Part shown: positions 21,847 through 33,544 of the stretch, piece after piece
How the letters are laid out: the number at the start of each line of letters is the position of its first letter
Numbering within the stretch: position 1 is the stretch's first letter
Assembly: GCA_011316305.1 (NCBI GenBank)
Contig: SAUG01000136.1
Coordinates: 1-64,000, forward strand
Direction of reading: 5' to 3'
Length of the DNA stretch: 64,000 bases
From: Rusavskia elegans
Lineage: Eukaryota; Ascomycota; Lecanoromycetes; Teloschistales; Teloschistaceae
Notes under the pieces: generated by a model
Databases searched by the model: none
Seen by the model: only the letters and a program-made list of their open reading frames with translations
Told to the model about the DNA's origin: nothing
Translations under genes and position numbers: made by a program

Positions 21847-22122
21847 ATGGACCGTCAAGTCAGATTTCATTCAAATCTCTTCATTACCGCCTCCGTGGTG
21901 GGTGTCCCCTGGATCTTCGATACAATGGCATTCGTGGTTGGACTTTGCGCCGGGAGGGCAGACAATAATGTAACCTTTGTCGCAGTAATCGTCATGGGGC
22001 TCATCACCGCGAGTGTGAGCACCGTTGCCTCCTACATTATCAGGGATCGTCGTGATCAGCTGTTGGTCTTGAATGTTTTGGTTGCTTTTAGGAGAGATGG
22101 GAGGAAGGAGGAGCAGTCGTGA
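21847..22122 (+). CDS. Small two-helix membrane protein, hypothetical
   Basis: 91 residues from an ATG with a good context (ACCAACATGG) after a CT-rich leader. Two hydrophobic segments are predicted at about residues 11-33 (NLFITASVVGVPWIFDTM and following) and 42-65 (VTFVAVIVMGLITASVSTVA), followed by a charged tail (RDRRDQLL, RRDGRKEEQS). No family recognised. It runs into the minus-strand secreted-protein gene, overlapping it by about 35 bp if both frames are used to their stop codons. Confidence 0.45.
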   Translation: MDRQVRFHSNLFITASVVGVPWIFDTMAFVVGLCAGRADNNVTFVAVIVMGLITASVSTVASYIIRDRRDQLLVLNVLVAFRRDGRKEEQS

Positions 22123-22521
22123 TATCGAGGCAGCAATTGCAACAGGTCAGAAGCTCACCGATATGAACGTTCGAAGGACAGCTGCCCTTACAGCACTTCT
22201 TCTTGTAACCGGTAACGCACGTTGCTCCATCATCGCTACCACTCTTGTCGCATTCGACCCAGCCGTTCGAAGTATCACATGAACCTGCGCAGAACGGAGC
22301 AGTCCCGTCCCAGTAGCAGTTTGCCATGGTATGGGAGCCTAGCCCATGGAGCTTGACCTGGTCGCTGGTCACATCGATCGCTGTGGAGCAAAAGACAGAT
22401 AACATCAGCATACAAACGATCGCACGCGGTAACTTTACTCGTGGTGCGAATACATACTGAAGCTGCGAGCGCTGGCTAGTGCTGCCAAATCCAGTGGCGC
22501 ATGGAGGAAGAGCAAATGCAT
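22088..22521 (-). CDS. Small secreted cysteine-rich protein
   Basis: Two exons, 22521-22458 and 22380-22088, split by a 77-nt GT-AG intron, encode 118 residues. Exon 1 begins MHLLFLHAPLDLAALASARS, a plausible signal peptide. The mature part has a regular cysteine pattern: MANCYWDGTAPFCAGSC, GWVECDKSGSDDGATC and VTGYKKKCCKGSCPSN. The arrangement (C-x-W-x-G-T-A-P-F-C-x-G-x-C ... GDGA-x-C-x-T-G-[YF]-K-x-x-CC) is one I associate with small secreted proteins of many Pezizomycotina. It is probably extracellular and disulfide bonded; an effector or defence role is inference only. The C-terminal tail after SNVHI might instead be intronic, because a strong GTGAGC donor follows. Confidence 0.65.
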
Positions 22522-24165
22522 AGTCTTTGGCTTTGTGGTTGGATTTGTGGCTGAGGTTGGTACTGGCTATCTCTGATTCTGAGAACTGGGATGGAAGAAT
22601 GGTCTCTCATGGAAGGGGTTGACAGAGGTTATATGTCTTTTCTCGAGAGCCCCAAGACACCTTTGCAACGATCGAGATGACTCCTGTCGCTTCCATTGAT
22701 CACCGAAGGAGACATGGTTGGCGATCGCCGATCCTCTGTGGGCCATGCCCCAATATGGGAAATGCAGTATGGGCTCCCCTCCCTCTCAACCAAGGCACCA
22801 GCATTGGCGTCAAACCTGACGACCATATTATCCTTTCTTGGAACCTTTCTGGCCGTCCGCATCATAATGGCATGCTTGATATCACCGCTTCGAACTTTGG
22901 CTGGAGCGCCCATTCCCAGGCCAAATCCAGTACAGGCAGCTTCCTACCACATTCGTTCGCGCACACAACGTACTTCATATTATCACCATCGGGGCACAAG
23001 CGAAGGAATCAGATGCAGTCTCCCTGGTGCGTGAACCCGCTAGCAGGATCCAAATTAGGGTTAGGCTAGAAGTACAAGAAGGAAACGCCCCGGGAGAGAG
23101 CCTGCCTGCACGCACAATACACCTTACCCCCGTCACATGTGCCCAGTGTAGTTCCCCATTCGACAAGCTCTGAGCCCCATGGGTCGAACTCATGACAATC
23201 ATGTCCCCAACACGAAAAATGCAGCCACGACAATGCAGCTCGAGAAGTAGATAAAGCCAAGCTGCGGATACGAAGGTTGTGCTGCATGATACATCTCGTT
23301 TAAATCTATGCTCCGTGGAGTTGATTTGGTACCTAACAGAAGGTCTGGTCCGACTCTCATCTCTTCGGGTCCTACAGTCGATGTTGACGGTCATGTCCTG
23401 GTCGTCATCGAGACGAGACGGCTCAGAGCAGACATCACGAGAGTCACAATCATATAGACCTGTTGAGCAAAAATACGTGGAAGCGAATCGCTCGGCGACG
23501 TGAGTTCACCGATGAGCAGCAAAGGCTGTTGTGGATCGCCATCTCAAAACCCGACACTTGACAAGACGGAATTAGGCCAATAGAAATCGTGGAACTCCTC
23601 TACTTGAGAGTTAACGAATCCACCAATACCTTCGAGGGGTCGTTAGAGCTGTCAAAGCTGTCAAACTCACATAAGCGGCCCGCGGAATGCAGGTCGGACT
23701 TCCAAACTCCTCGATGTGGAGACATTTAGGTCTCTCCCATGCATGCCACGCCCCCTTCACAACATCCCCGCAAAGAAAGGACATACAAGTACTATTGACG
23801 TAAAGTTATGGAGTAACCCCGCGCTCGGAAGTCTCGCTTCGGTTCGCCTATCGAGACTCCTTCATCGAGCGTCTGGCCGCTTCATCGTAGGGCGATCATT
23901 ACTGCAGATCTTCCACCAAATAATCTTAGCTTTCGCAAAACCTTCTTGAAAGGCCATGTATGGGCACGATTCTGGATGTCATCTGCGGGATAATTGATGG
24001 CCCCACCTGTGCTACGCCTATACCTTCCGAATATGTTGAAAAGATTCCAAATGGAGAACACCCTGACCCCCCTATATATAAGGCTGACTGGCGCACGGGC
24101 TCGAAGTGCTTGCATCTCAGGAGCGGAGACGTGCGGCAAAGTTCGAGGATCAGCAAAAGCCTGCA
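22522..24165. other. Gene-poor stretch, no gene confirmed
   Basis: Several short frames. One on the minus strand near 23070-23290 is Cys/Trp-rich (SWLHFSCWGHDCHEF, GTCDGGKVYCACRQ) and might be a relic of another small secreted protein, but it has no signal peptide or splice support. A lone TTAGGGTTAGG lies at about 23056. Confidence 0.35.
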
Positions 24166-24710
24166 TTCGGGGCCGTTCCCCCCCCGTGCATTTTCCCAAC
24201 TCAGCATGCATACGAGGAAAGTGACCTTTCCTTCGGTATTCATTGTCTTGCATTATAAGCGAACTGGTTCGACTGGTGTCCGCTTCATACCTCGAAACCC
24301 GAGTGCATGCACACGAGGAAGATGATCTTTCCGTCTATGTTCAACTCTATCCCTTTCGTTGTTAGTAAATTGTTCCGGGATTGGGGCGGAGGTACCTCCA
24401 CGGGGACTCGATTTCGCAGCGGAAGGGATAAGCAAAGCGTGTTGACTCGTGCTCGCTTCATGCCGGAGTCTTCCAAGCTGGAGTGCATTTTATGGATTCG
24501 GCGTGCATACGAGGGTGATGATCTTTCTTCCTCCTATGTTCTGCTCACCCCCTTCCGTTATGAGTAGATCGGTCCGAAATTGCCGCGGAGATTCTTCCGC
24601 AGGGATCCAACCCGAATACCAGAATTTTGAGAAGACGGAGTGCATTTCCCTGACTGAACGTGCATACGACGAGGACGGTCTTTCCTTTTATGTTCTGCTC
24701 GGCTAATAGA
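24166..24710 (+). repeat. Degenerate tandem repeat, about four copies
   Basis: A core of about 60 bp recurs at about 24177, 24299, 24480 and 24638. Each copy has GTGCAT, a short variable part, GTGCATACGAGG and then TGATCTTTCC with TATGTTC. A second shared motif (CCGCTTCATACC and variants) lies between copies near 24277, 24450 and 24728. Spacing is about 95-200 bp, so the original unit was probably near 160-200 bp. Copies differ by point changes and small indels. No family recognised. Confidence 0.7.
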
Positions 24711-24982
24711 ATCTCTTGACTCATACCCGCTTTACGCCAGACTCGAAGATGAAGCAGACAAAGCGTCGTGTACAGCAGATGAGCCATGTACTATGAGGTA
24801 TTCCGAACCGAATGCGCGACAAATCAACAGACCGATGATGCTACGTGCAGTCTGTGTCAGAGGACTACTAAAGGAGCCAGCGCCCCATTTACACGTCTTG
24901 TTCGTCCCATCGACTAAGTCTTCGAAAAGCTCTGAGAGCCAAACGTGGTCGACATCACAGTCTCAGTATACTGCTCTCCAGC

Positions 24983-25410
24983 ATGAAGATCTCTAACGTT
25001 CTGTCTCTCTTTTCCCTAGCCCTTACCGCATTCGCGGCGCCTGCTGCAAAGGAGGAAAGGTATAATCCTCATCACACCTGCCTGCTTCGCCAAAATCTCT
25101 GATGCCGTCTTTCTCAACCAGAGACTTCCAAATGAAGATCAGACCGGTCGAACATGATCCCCGCCCAGTACGTGAGCCGGAACTCCATAACCATATCCAA
25201 CCTCTCTGCCGAGCGTCAAATGATAGGTCAACGTCCGCTTTACATTCCGCAACCCCTACAGTATCAAGCTTGATAAGGCTTCCGCTAGCAGGTGTATTGG
25301 AGCTGCTAACGATCGGATGCGTCATTATAGAACATTGCAGTCTAAGTCTTGATGACTGCTGCTCCGAATGCCGATACTATCCGGAGTTCAGAACAACTCT
25401 GTGTGTCTAG
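24983..25410 (+). CDS. Putative small secreted protein
   Basis: Exon 24983-25059 encodes a textbook signal peptide (MKISNVLSLFSLALTAFAAP, then AAKEER) with cleavage probably after AFA. A GT-AG intron (25060-25121, ending CTCAACCAG) leads to exon 25122-25410, for 121 residues in total with a stop in frame. The mature part contains seven Cys clustered toward the end, including LSLDDCCSECRYY. No family recognised. The middle of exon 2 is not convincing coding sequence and could hide another intron (a GTACGTGAG donor lies at about 25170), so only the secretion signal is well supported. It sits directly after the degenerate repeat. Confidence 0.45.
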
Positions 25411-27092
25411 CAAGATCTTTGTTGTCCGTGGGGAATGGACATGTGTTGAGAGCCTTGAGATGTTTCCTCGTCTGTAGGCGTACTGCTGTAGCTGTCAACA
25501 AGCGTAACCGCAACCATTACCATAACTGCATTATTAAGATCCCCATACTCACCCTGCTTCGAGCTCAATGATTAACTTGGCTTTTTCCCCCGTGGCGGCG
25601 TGGCCATTGGAAATTCATCTCCGCTCATTCGCCGAGCGGGCCGGGCCAAGAGTAGAGTTATGGAGAGCAGGACTAGTACGACGGAGATGTAGTGCAGTAT
25701 AATGCGAGCAGCGTGCGGATACCCTACTTGACGCCAATGCTCGATGCTGAATTGCCAATATAGGGGTAAGCCCTACAGGAAAGGGGCTTATAATAAGAAA
25801 GACTAGATTTGACCCCAGCATGCCCTTTTCTGAAAGGGGCGGAATAACCCCTCACCCACCAGCCCACCATAAGAGTAGGCTCTGCGGGCTGTTCTTGAGC
25901 TCATCTCCTCTATCAATTCATTTGAACCTTGTTGGTTCAGGGTATAGGTATGCACTCCTTTTCTCTGTTTGTTTGATATTAGCTTGGCAGTACGACCTTA
26001 AAGCGGACTTTTGGTTGCTTGACACCGTCTTACATTGCCTTGATTTATAACCCTGCTGGAGCATGGCACAGCATTGATCCTTACGTGACAAAGTCGTGAA
26101 AAAGAGATTCGTTTTGCTGTGATTTTGCAACTGCGGAAACACTTCATTATCCTACACAAGTATGCATCAATCATTTCTATCGAACATTTCCCAAACCTGT
26201 TCAACGACCAAATATCAATTTCCCTATCTACGCTTTCCCTTCTTCTCGCTTGACCCTTTCCGCCTCCAAATTTCTGCGACCGTAGCTGTTCATTAGAGCC
26301 TTCTAGCTTTCAATGTAAGCTTTCGCTTCGCATTCCCATCCCTTCCCACTCGCGCTGCAACTCCATGAAATTTTTATCCCATGATTTGTATACAATGTCA
26401 GCGGTGCTGCCGTCTTCCAAGCTCCGTTCTTTCTCGGCATCGCCCCATATGAGGAAGAAAAAGTGGGTTTTCTCAGCCGGTTCGGTGGCAGGAATGGGAG
26501 CGTTAGTGATGCCGGCTTGTAGGGTGGAACCCCATCGACGAGAAAAATCAAGGGGAGCACGTGGTTGACGACTGGTCCCTCTGGATTGGCTGTGCTTGAG
26601 ATAGATGTCTAGTTTGTCAAACTGCGAGGCGGGGGCTTGATGGTAGGTGGGGTCGAGATTGGGTGTGTGTTATCCATGTGGGAAGTTCGCAAGATAGTTC
26701 TCGATGATTTGGAATAGATGGGTAGAGCGAGCGGTATAATGGAATATTCATGGCTATAAAGGGGCTGCGAAGTCGGGTAGATATATTTGCTAGAGGCGAG
26801 GATGGAAGGAGTTCATTCAAGGATTCAGATTAGCTGAGTTCTGGAGGAGGGTGTTCGAACCACCTTAAAGAGCTATCAATGTGGTATTCTGGCTGGAAGG
26901 AAAATTTATTATTGTCATCTTTACCTATGAAAATGAAGAGACAACCTGCGAGCTCGCGAGTCTGTCCCCACAGGATATAGCTGCGAGCGAGGCGGCTCTT
27001 TCGATCATGTATACCTCATCAACAAGGTTGGTGGACATGTGGCACTATTCATCGCAAGTTCCACAGTTGACTGATTTCCCATATAATCACAG
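25411..27092. other. Gene-poor stretch, nothing recognised
   Basis: Short frames on both strands without motifs. An upstream exon for the following partial gene probably lies near 26.9-27.0 kb but could not be placed. Confidence 0.35.
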
Positions 27093-27483
27093 ACCAAAGC
27101 GCGAGATATCATCTTTCCGTTGAAACTCGCGAATCCGTGATCAGTGGCTCTGATCCTCGTTACTCCGACCGACAGAGAGCCTTGTGGCCGGTATTTGACC
27201 CTAAAGCCGCTTACGACGCCATCGACAGATTCTGTGGCCAAGGCCTACTTGCGGACCCTACGTTTGTCGATAATACCGGCGGATTCAGTCAGTAAGGAGA
27301 CTGGCCCGAAGGTCTCGCGAAAGGTGGAAGCCGCCGGTCTTTATCTATGTCTCCTTTCTTTCACAGAGCGAATTTTGCGGGGCGGATATACCGGAGAATC
27401 AGGCTTTCAAGACTGCTGGGGAATTTTGTCTGAAAAAGTTAAAGACGGTCGTAGATGGTGTGGATAGGGATTCACAGAAATAG
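27093..27483 (+). CDS. Possible secreted protein, 3' exons only (start not found)
   Basis: Two exons, 27093-27291 and 27369-27483, make a coherent frame: RYHLSVETRESVISGSDPRY, ALWPVFDPKAAYDAIDRFCG, LADPTFVDNTGGFS, then EFCGADIPENQAFKTAGEFC and LKKLKTVVDGVDRDSQK, with a stop. The first intron junctions are ATCACAG at the 5' side and GTAAGG donor with CACAGAG acceptor between the two exons. The pattern of paired Cys with a final VDGVD recalls tails of some fungal secreted proteins, but no family is assigned. The start and signal peptide are not visible, so this may be a broken gene. Confidence 0.35.
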
Positions 27484-29371
27484 GGAGGATATTTGATCGA
27501 ATCGGTAAGTCTTCTTGTCTACCCTACAACCCTGCATGAGGTTTTCAAAGAGTTGAGATTAATAGAGAGATTAAGGTGCCAATGGATTGAAACAATGGTT
27601 TCTTCGTGCTATTCCATTAGGCCAATGAGGATGATCCCATAAGGTAGTTAATTCGTCACGCTTAAGTTTTATCGTCAAACAACACAGTTACATGAACTCT
27701 GAGCTACCGTACGCGGAGACTAATTTATTCTTATGCACGAGAATATGTACGAACTCTCATTGACTACATGAGTTCCCTCGAACAGCAACATCCTCTCGAA
27801 GGTCGGTACAGGTCATTTCGTTTCTGAAAGTCGATCTCTACAGACAAGCATGCAACGGATCAGAAGCCAGACAACTGTACACAAACTCTGAACTACCTTT
27901 GATAGGGTGTATGTCTTGTACCTTGCGTTTTTATCTACGCTTTACCATCCCTTGCATTCTCACCCTCCCCGTCAGAAAGTTTCTTCGCCCAACATACCAT
28001 TAGCACAGCAGCTGAGTACCACAACCTTCTACATCCAGTATCACATTAAGCACTTTCATCGAAATCCTGCTGGGAACTTCCACATATCAGAGATTCATTG
28101 AACAGGTCTCTCATATCCTCACTTTTGGTCTGCCCACGCTTCTCACCGCCCCTTCATAGGTGATATCCATTAATAAGATCAACCTCAGTCACCATCACAA
28201 AACCACGCAGCGAACCCCCAAACCAGACTCCTACGACATCTAACACATCTTCATCGCAGACATCCGTCCTCATGATGCATACGAATCCTAGACCTTCCAT
28301 CCTTTCTACTACTACATAAGACAGCTACACTCAGCTCTCCAGGAACCAACCAAACTCAACAAGTTACCAAGGCTCCTTGCGAAAACATCGAAGCTGCCAT
28401 CGACCAACTTAAAGCAATGCACCCCACCTTCTTGGCTTTCTCCCCGCCGTCAAAGATCGAATGCCCTTGTTCTTCTTTCCCCATCCCAAGACATCCCGGA
28501 TGTCGAATTGTCCGGCTGCATCCTGCGTGGTGAGACTTACTGCGCATGATGCAGTGTTTCATTATACGTTCGTTGGATTCCGCGTCTACTTTGGCGAGAA
28601 GCTCCTTCTCCTCGTGCCTTTTTCCTGCTTTGGATACGCAGCGTGAAAGCCGGAGAGTGTTAGGTAACGTGTGGGTTTCCGGGACTACCATAAGGAAAGG
28701 GTGGATTGCAACATATAAGGGAGACTCAGATCGGTTTAGAGATTTCGGGCTGGATCATGTGGTGTGCTGACGATGTAGGAAAAGTTTGAACGGAGAAGGT
28801 AGGGTTGCATATAGGTTCTCGATTGATGTGGTCCTTTATGTAGGTTGAGAGGTATGGATGGGATGATTGTGCTCCCTTAAGCCGTCGTCGTAGGGTTTGA
28901 TTTATTCAGGGTAGGTGCGTCGTCGATTGGATTCCCAACGATACAATGATGTCCTTACTCGGTTTGCAGAGCTACGTGGGGGGACTGGACTGAGTCATAT
29001 GACAACCACACGAAAGCGATCGTGCAGTCCCTACGAGTCCAATATAGTTCGATAAACCCTGAGATTCGACTGTAATCAATACAGCTATACTTGCTAACTC
29101 TTTAAGCTATTATATCTGCTGACTCGACCGATAAGCTCATAGAAGAGTAGCTATACAAGCTATTTGAGTGTGGAAGAGGGACCGAGACCGCCAAACCATT
29201 TTGGTAGCGCTGTCTCTTCACTCATTGCCTCCCTGCTGGAGCTGGGAAGCTCTAGCAAACCGGTGAACCCGGTGATGAGATGTTTAGTGTATTCTGATCG
29301 GAAACGGACCTAGCTCAACCACCGTTTATCCTGAATGCATCCTGTTCCGACAACAACGTCAAGCCTGCCAA
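27484..29371. other. Gene-poor stretch, nothing recognised
   Basis: About 1.9 kb with only short frames. A slightly AT-rich patch at 29.05-29.18 kb could be old repeat material, with no identifiable ends. It ends at the 3' end of the first P450. Confidence 0.35.
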
Positions 29372-31217
29372 TCACGACTGTACCATGCCAACGCCGCCGT
29401 GCCGCTTTCTGACCAAGATCTTCGCCCAGGGGTTCGGGCCCAAGAACTCATCAATCACCAGATTGGGTGGCCTGGCAGTCGTGCCATGCGGGAAGCGGAA
29501 ATCGTACTTGGACAGCAAGTGCGCGAGCAGCAGTTTCAGCTCCATGGAAGCGAAGAACCTCCCCGGACAAGCGTAACGGCCCGCGCCGAAGTTCATGTTG
29601 GTGCCGTCGGCGCTGGCGAAATCGTGTTTGTGGCCGTCGGCGGAACTGGCCTGGCGCGCCCGGTAGTATCGGAGACCGTCAAAAGTCTCGGGGTCGGGGG
29701 TCACGTCGGGATCGAAGAGGATGTCTCGGGATGCAACGCTGAAATGTGTGCCAGCTGGGATATGGACACCGGTTGACAGGGTCAGCGGCGTAAGCGCGAT
29801 ACGATTGAAGGATACTGCAGGCGTTAGTCTTGGGGGTCTCAACTCGCTGACTTGGGGAATCACTGACAGAGGGTGGGTGGAGAGAAGCGCTGAGATTCCT
29901 TCAAGAAGCTGTCGAGCTTGTGAAGCTTCTTGTGCGTGCCCTTCTGCCAGCCACCGTCCTGTTGAAGCACCTCCTCGATTTCTCCGCGTAACTCGTCGAC
30001 GTACTCCGGATGCTCACAGAGGTCGTAGATTGCGTGAGTAATTGCCGCACTGGTCGTGTGTATGCCGGCCAAGTTGACCATGAGTTGGAGATGAGCCAAA
30101 CGCTCCGGTTCAAGATCCTCGCCTTGGGCGCCCTCGATCATGTATTGGAGGAGATCCGGTGGTCTGTCGGATTGTCCATCGGGGGATGATCGATGCCTCA
30201 TCCGTTCGTTGATGATGGGCACAAGGATCCTCTTCGCTCGTCGGAGGCACAGGTGGGTAATCCAAGATGAAGGGGAAAGATAGGCGATCCACTCGTGAAT
30301 TGCACGTGGGAATAGGCGCAGTACTAGCACTGTGATGAAGATGTTTTCCGTGTATTTGATGCAAGTCGAAAGCCAGTGTCTGTTCCGACAAAGCTGGGTC
30401 CCGGACATGGCACGAGTCGTGACGCCTGCGACAATGTGCAGAAGGACGTGGTTGATGTTGAATGGTGTCCACATATCTAAACGCGGTCCAATTAGGTCAG
30501 GGCTGTTACTAAAAGGCTTGCACAGGAGACGAGCAAAGCTCCATCATACCTTGACTGGCAGGAAGTTCCTTCTCGGTGGAGTACTCAATCTCATCCAGCG
30601 AGCTTGCCACAAAATCTTGGAGATTTGGTGTTAAACGATGACGCAGCACCTTTGCTTGAAGGTCGCTTTTTAGAAGGACGTCGGTCGTCGTACTCTTGCC
30701 ATAGAGATTCTGTAGGTAATGAAAGGTTGAGCTCGCTGTGCACTCAGGCGACGGGCCATGAGGATACTGACATGGACCTGCAAATGCCGTAGACTCAATC
30801 GGTACTCTGGCAGCGAGCGAAGCTCCTCGACAAACACTCTGGGGATAATCAATACCAGCGAGTCTAGTCGGATTATTTTGAACATTTGGTTCTTGAACTG
30901 CTTGTTCCATCAGTCAAGCATGAACGTTGTCAATGGAAGCAGACCATGTCTGCGCAGGCTCATACCTTTTTGTACCCAGCACTGAGGTGAAGCATAGAAG
31001 AGCCCTTGAACCTCAGGCCCGTAAGAAAGTAGGGTTCGAAGGGCCACCGGCTGGCGATGGGAGCTCTCACGCCCCCGGTGGTACTTTCGTAGTCGCGAAG
31101 AAGCAGAAGACTCAAGGCGGCCAGTAAGACAAGCAGCCACCGGGCGGACCAGGCGGCTTGGTAAGCATGCGATGCTACTTTCAAGAGGAGTTCCATAAGG
31201 GACCCTGCTACTTCCAT
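29372..31217 (-). CDS. Cytochrome P450 monooxygenase (P450-1)
   Basis: Heme-thiolate monooxygenase, probably ER-anchored. Exons 31217-30966, 30900-30772, 30709-30550, 30476-29868 and 29814-29372 are in phase and give 530 residues, so the gene is intact. Residues 1-45 hold a membrane anchor (WLLVLLAALSLLLL). Then come FVEELRSLPEYRLS, NLQDFVASSLDEIEY, HIVAGVTTRAMSG, the I-helix motif LAGIHTTSAAITH, the K-helix ExxR in LKESQRFSPPTLLSF (across an intron), PDPETFDGLRYYRAR and the heme loop NMNFGAGRYACPGRFF with the ligand Cys. The sequence style resembles P450s of fungal terpenoid and related pathways (ent-kaurene-oxidase-like or GA P450-like) as remembered; substrate is unknown. Tandem with P450-2, same strand, 418 bp apart. 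Confidence 0.88.
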
Positions 31218-31635
31218 GTTGGATTCCGTGAACCCAAGGCTCGTGGAGATGAGGTGTGAATAAGTCACTGATGAGATGGGAGTCGAAGGGCCAGAAGCAT
31301 CGTACCTTGCAAGTGAGAATTGGATCATGCACAAGGCTGAGGGGCGTAGTACCGTACAGTAAGCAAACACTGCATGTACCTTACGTTCGTTTCACGCTTG
31401 GCACATCAGGCTAAGGTAGGATCAGCGATCAGCGGCTGACTGCGTCTGAGGCGCATATTAATATGCACAATAATCGCCTATCTGAATGCAAATCACGTCT
31501 CAGCCTCGTCCCCAGTATTTGGAAATCCCCCGATCCCTGCAGACAATCCCCCGATGCCCGTAAGCACATGTCATCTCTCAACCTATCATAATCTGGCTTC
31601 AGACGGATGGTGTGGTGGGTGCACTGACCGCCTTG
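31218..31635. promoter_or_regulatory. Intergenic region between the two P450 genes
   Basis: 418 bp between the stop of P450-2 and the start of P450-1, both minus strand. It must hold the P450-1 promoter and the P450-2 3' end. No operator motif was identified. Confidence 0.4.
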
Positions 31636-33544
31636 TTAGACGCCGGACACGATGACGTCATCGATCTCAAATGCACGCAGTTCAGTCCCGGATTGAGCTC
31701 GGTCACTTGCTTCTTGGACAACTCGCGAGAACATGGGCCCTCGGCTCTGGATGTTGACTTCAAAGGGTTTGTGTTTCATAATAAGACCACCTAGACATGC
31801 AAGGTCAGTCATGCCTCTTTACCCGGATGATGTACCGTACCGCTCTTTGCACTCATGTCTAGACTACATCCGGCTTTCTTCCGGATATCGAATGCCCACA
31901 AGATCCGGCTGATCACAATATAGAGCGATTGCTCTGCCAAATGAATCCCTGGACAGAGGCGACGTCCGAAACCGTAGTTGAAGTGATCCCGATGGATATA
32001 ATCCGGCTGGATTGCCGAACTTGCAGAATCTAAATGATGGCCCTTAAAGCGCTCAGGCTCGAAGACATCCGGATTGGGATACAGCTCTTCGTCCTGATGC
32101 AACGCCGTCAAGTTCGGTATCACTGCCGCTCCCTTGGGAATCAATCGACCGCGATAGAAGTCGTCTTTGGTGGTCGCATGCGGAACTCCTGTTGCAAATT
32201 CATCTCAGCATATGTCTCCAAGCCGAGCTTTGTCTTCGTCGTGCCTCTGCCTACGTACCTAATCCACCAATACCACAGCATCGATGTAATTCTTTGATGA
32301 GACTCGCTGTGTACGGCAGAAGGCTCTTGTCCTCCCACGTGGGAAGCCTGTTGGGTCCCACTACCTGATCGAGTTCTGTGTGGAGGGATGAGCCAAGAAC
32401 AACAGAACAGTTGCACCGTCATACCGAGGTGAGCCTTTTCGGCAACTTCAGGATGAAGAGCTATAATCTTGAAGAACGACTGCAGGATGCTGCTGGTCGT
32501 ATGGCCGCCGCCAGCGATGATCATAGCCAGGATGTCGACAGCTGCTGAGTCATCGATGCCGTCTTGTTCTTGGACCTTCCACGTTTCAGTAATGCTGCCA
32601 TGCCCGGGTAAGAAAACTCAACTTCATGAAGGTGCTTTCCGAAGCAATCAGGGGCTGTTCCCTTCCGGATGGCATCTTTCAATGCATCGAAAAAGGCGAA
32701 ATGAAGCCGCATTTCTCGTTTTCGAAGCTTCATTGCATACCCATACCCAGGTTGAAGTCGTGAGGGTAACCGTTGAAGTATACTAATATAATCGATGAGT
32801 AGCGAGCCTGGTTGCAAATCTGTATCACGTCATCATGGGTCGCCAGCTAATTAGTCCATGACTGCTCACGCTGAAGCATCAGCAACCATATATCGAAAAG
32901 TTCGACCGTAATCGGATGATCGGGGGTCTTCAGCCTTATTCCGTACACTGCGGAAAATATGACACTCAGGGAGTATCTGTCGATGTCTTTATAAAAGCTT
33001 TCTGGGTGATTGTGCAGATCAAGGAGTAGGCTTCGCGACTCGAATTCCTGATAGGTTCGCAACTGCGTCGCTCTCTGCGGGCTGAGAAGGTTCTGATAAA
33101 GCTTGCGCAGGTACCGGAACTGAGGGCCAGCGGAGATTATTGGTAGACGCCATGGCCAGATACTACTTCGAAAGCTATTTGGCTCGGGCCTTGAAGAGTA
33201 TGTACTGCCTCTCTAGATGTAAATCAGTTGTTGATCACCGCAAGAATTGGAGAAGCGCTTACATCGACAAGCAGCTCCTTGGCCACCTGAGGCTTGTTGA
33301 CGATGAGAATTGGATAACGTGCTGCCCACACCATACATGTGTTACCCCATACGCGGGACATCCCCATCAACTCGCGGTCGGGAGAGTGTTGCAAGCGTTT
33401 CAACGTGAAGATATTGCCAAAAATGCCCAAAGGGGATGGGCCGTCAGGGTATCTTTCATCGCTGGTACCGAGTATCAATTTCAACAGCCACCGAAGAAAT
33501 CCTAGGAGGCAAAGAACACCGCTCAAGGCTGTGAGATCAGTCAT
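31636..33544 (-). CDS. Cytochrome P450 monooxygenase (P450-2)
   Basis: Second complete P450. Exons 33544-33263, 33212-32870, 32819-32623, 32575-32425, 32375-32259, 32188-31841 and 31790-31636 total 1593 nt in phase, 530 residues. N-terminal anchor (LSGVLCLLGFLRWLLKLILG), proline-rich hinge (YPDGPSPLGIFGN), ELLVD followed by YSSRP, FRYLRKLYQNLLSPQRA, the I-helix AMIIAGGGHTTSSIL, ExxR in LIKELHR, the FEPERFKG block, and the heme loop FNYGFGRRLCPGIHLAE. The C-terminal exon (KHKPFEVNIQSRGPM) completes the fold. The pattern resembles fungal P450s of the O-methylsterigmatocystin oxidoreductase type, from memory; the substrate is unknown. It is unrelated in sequence style to P450-1, so the pair is not a recent duplication despite identical length. 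Confidence 0.87.

Noticed and set aside
23050..23072. TTAGGGTTAGG, telomere-like
   Set aside because: Fewer than two full units, which is expected by chance; no subtelomeric context.
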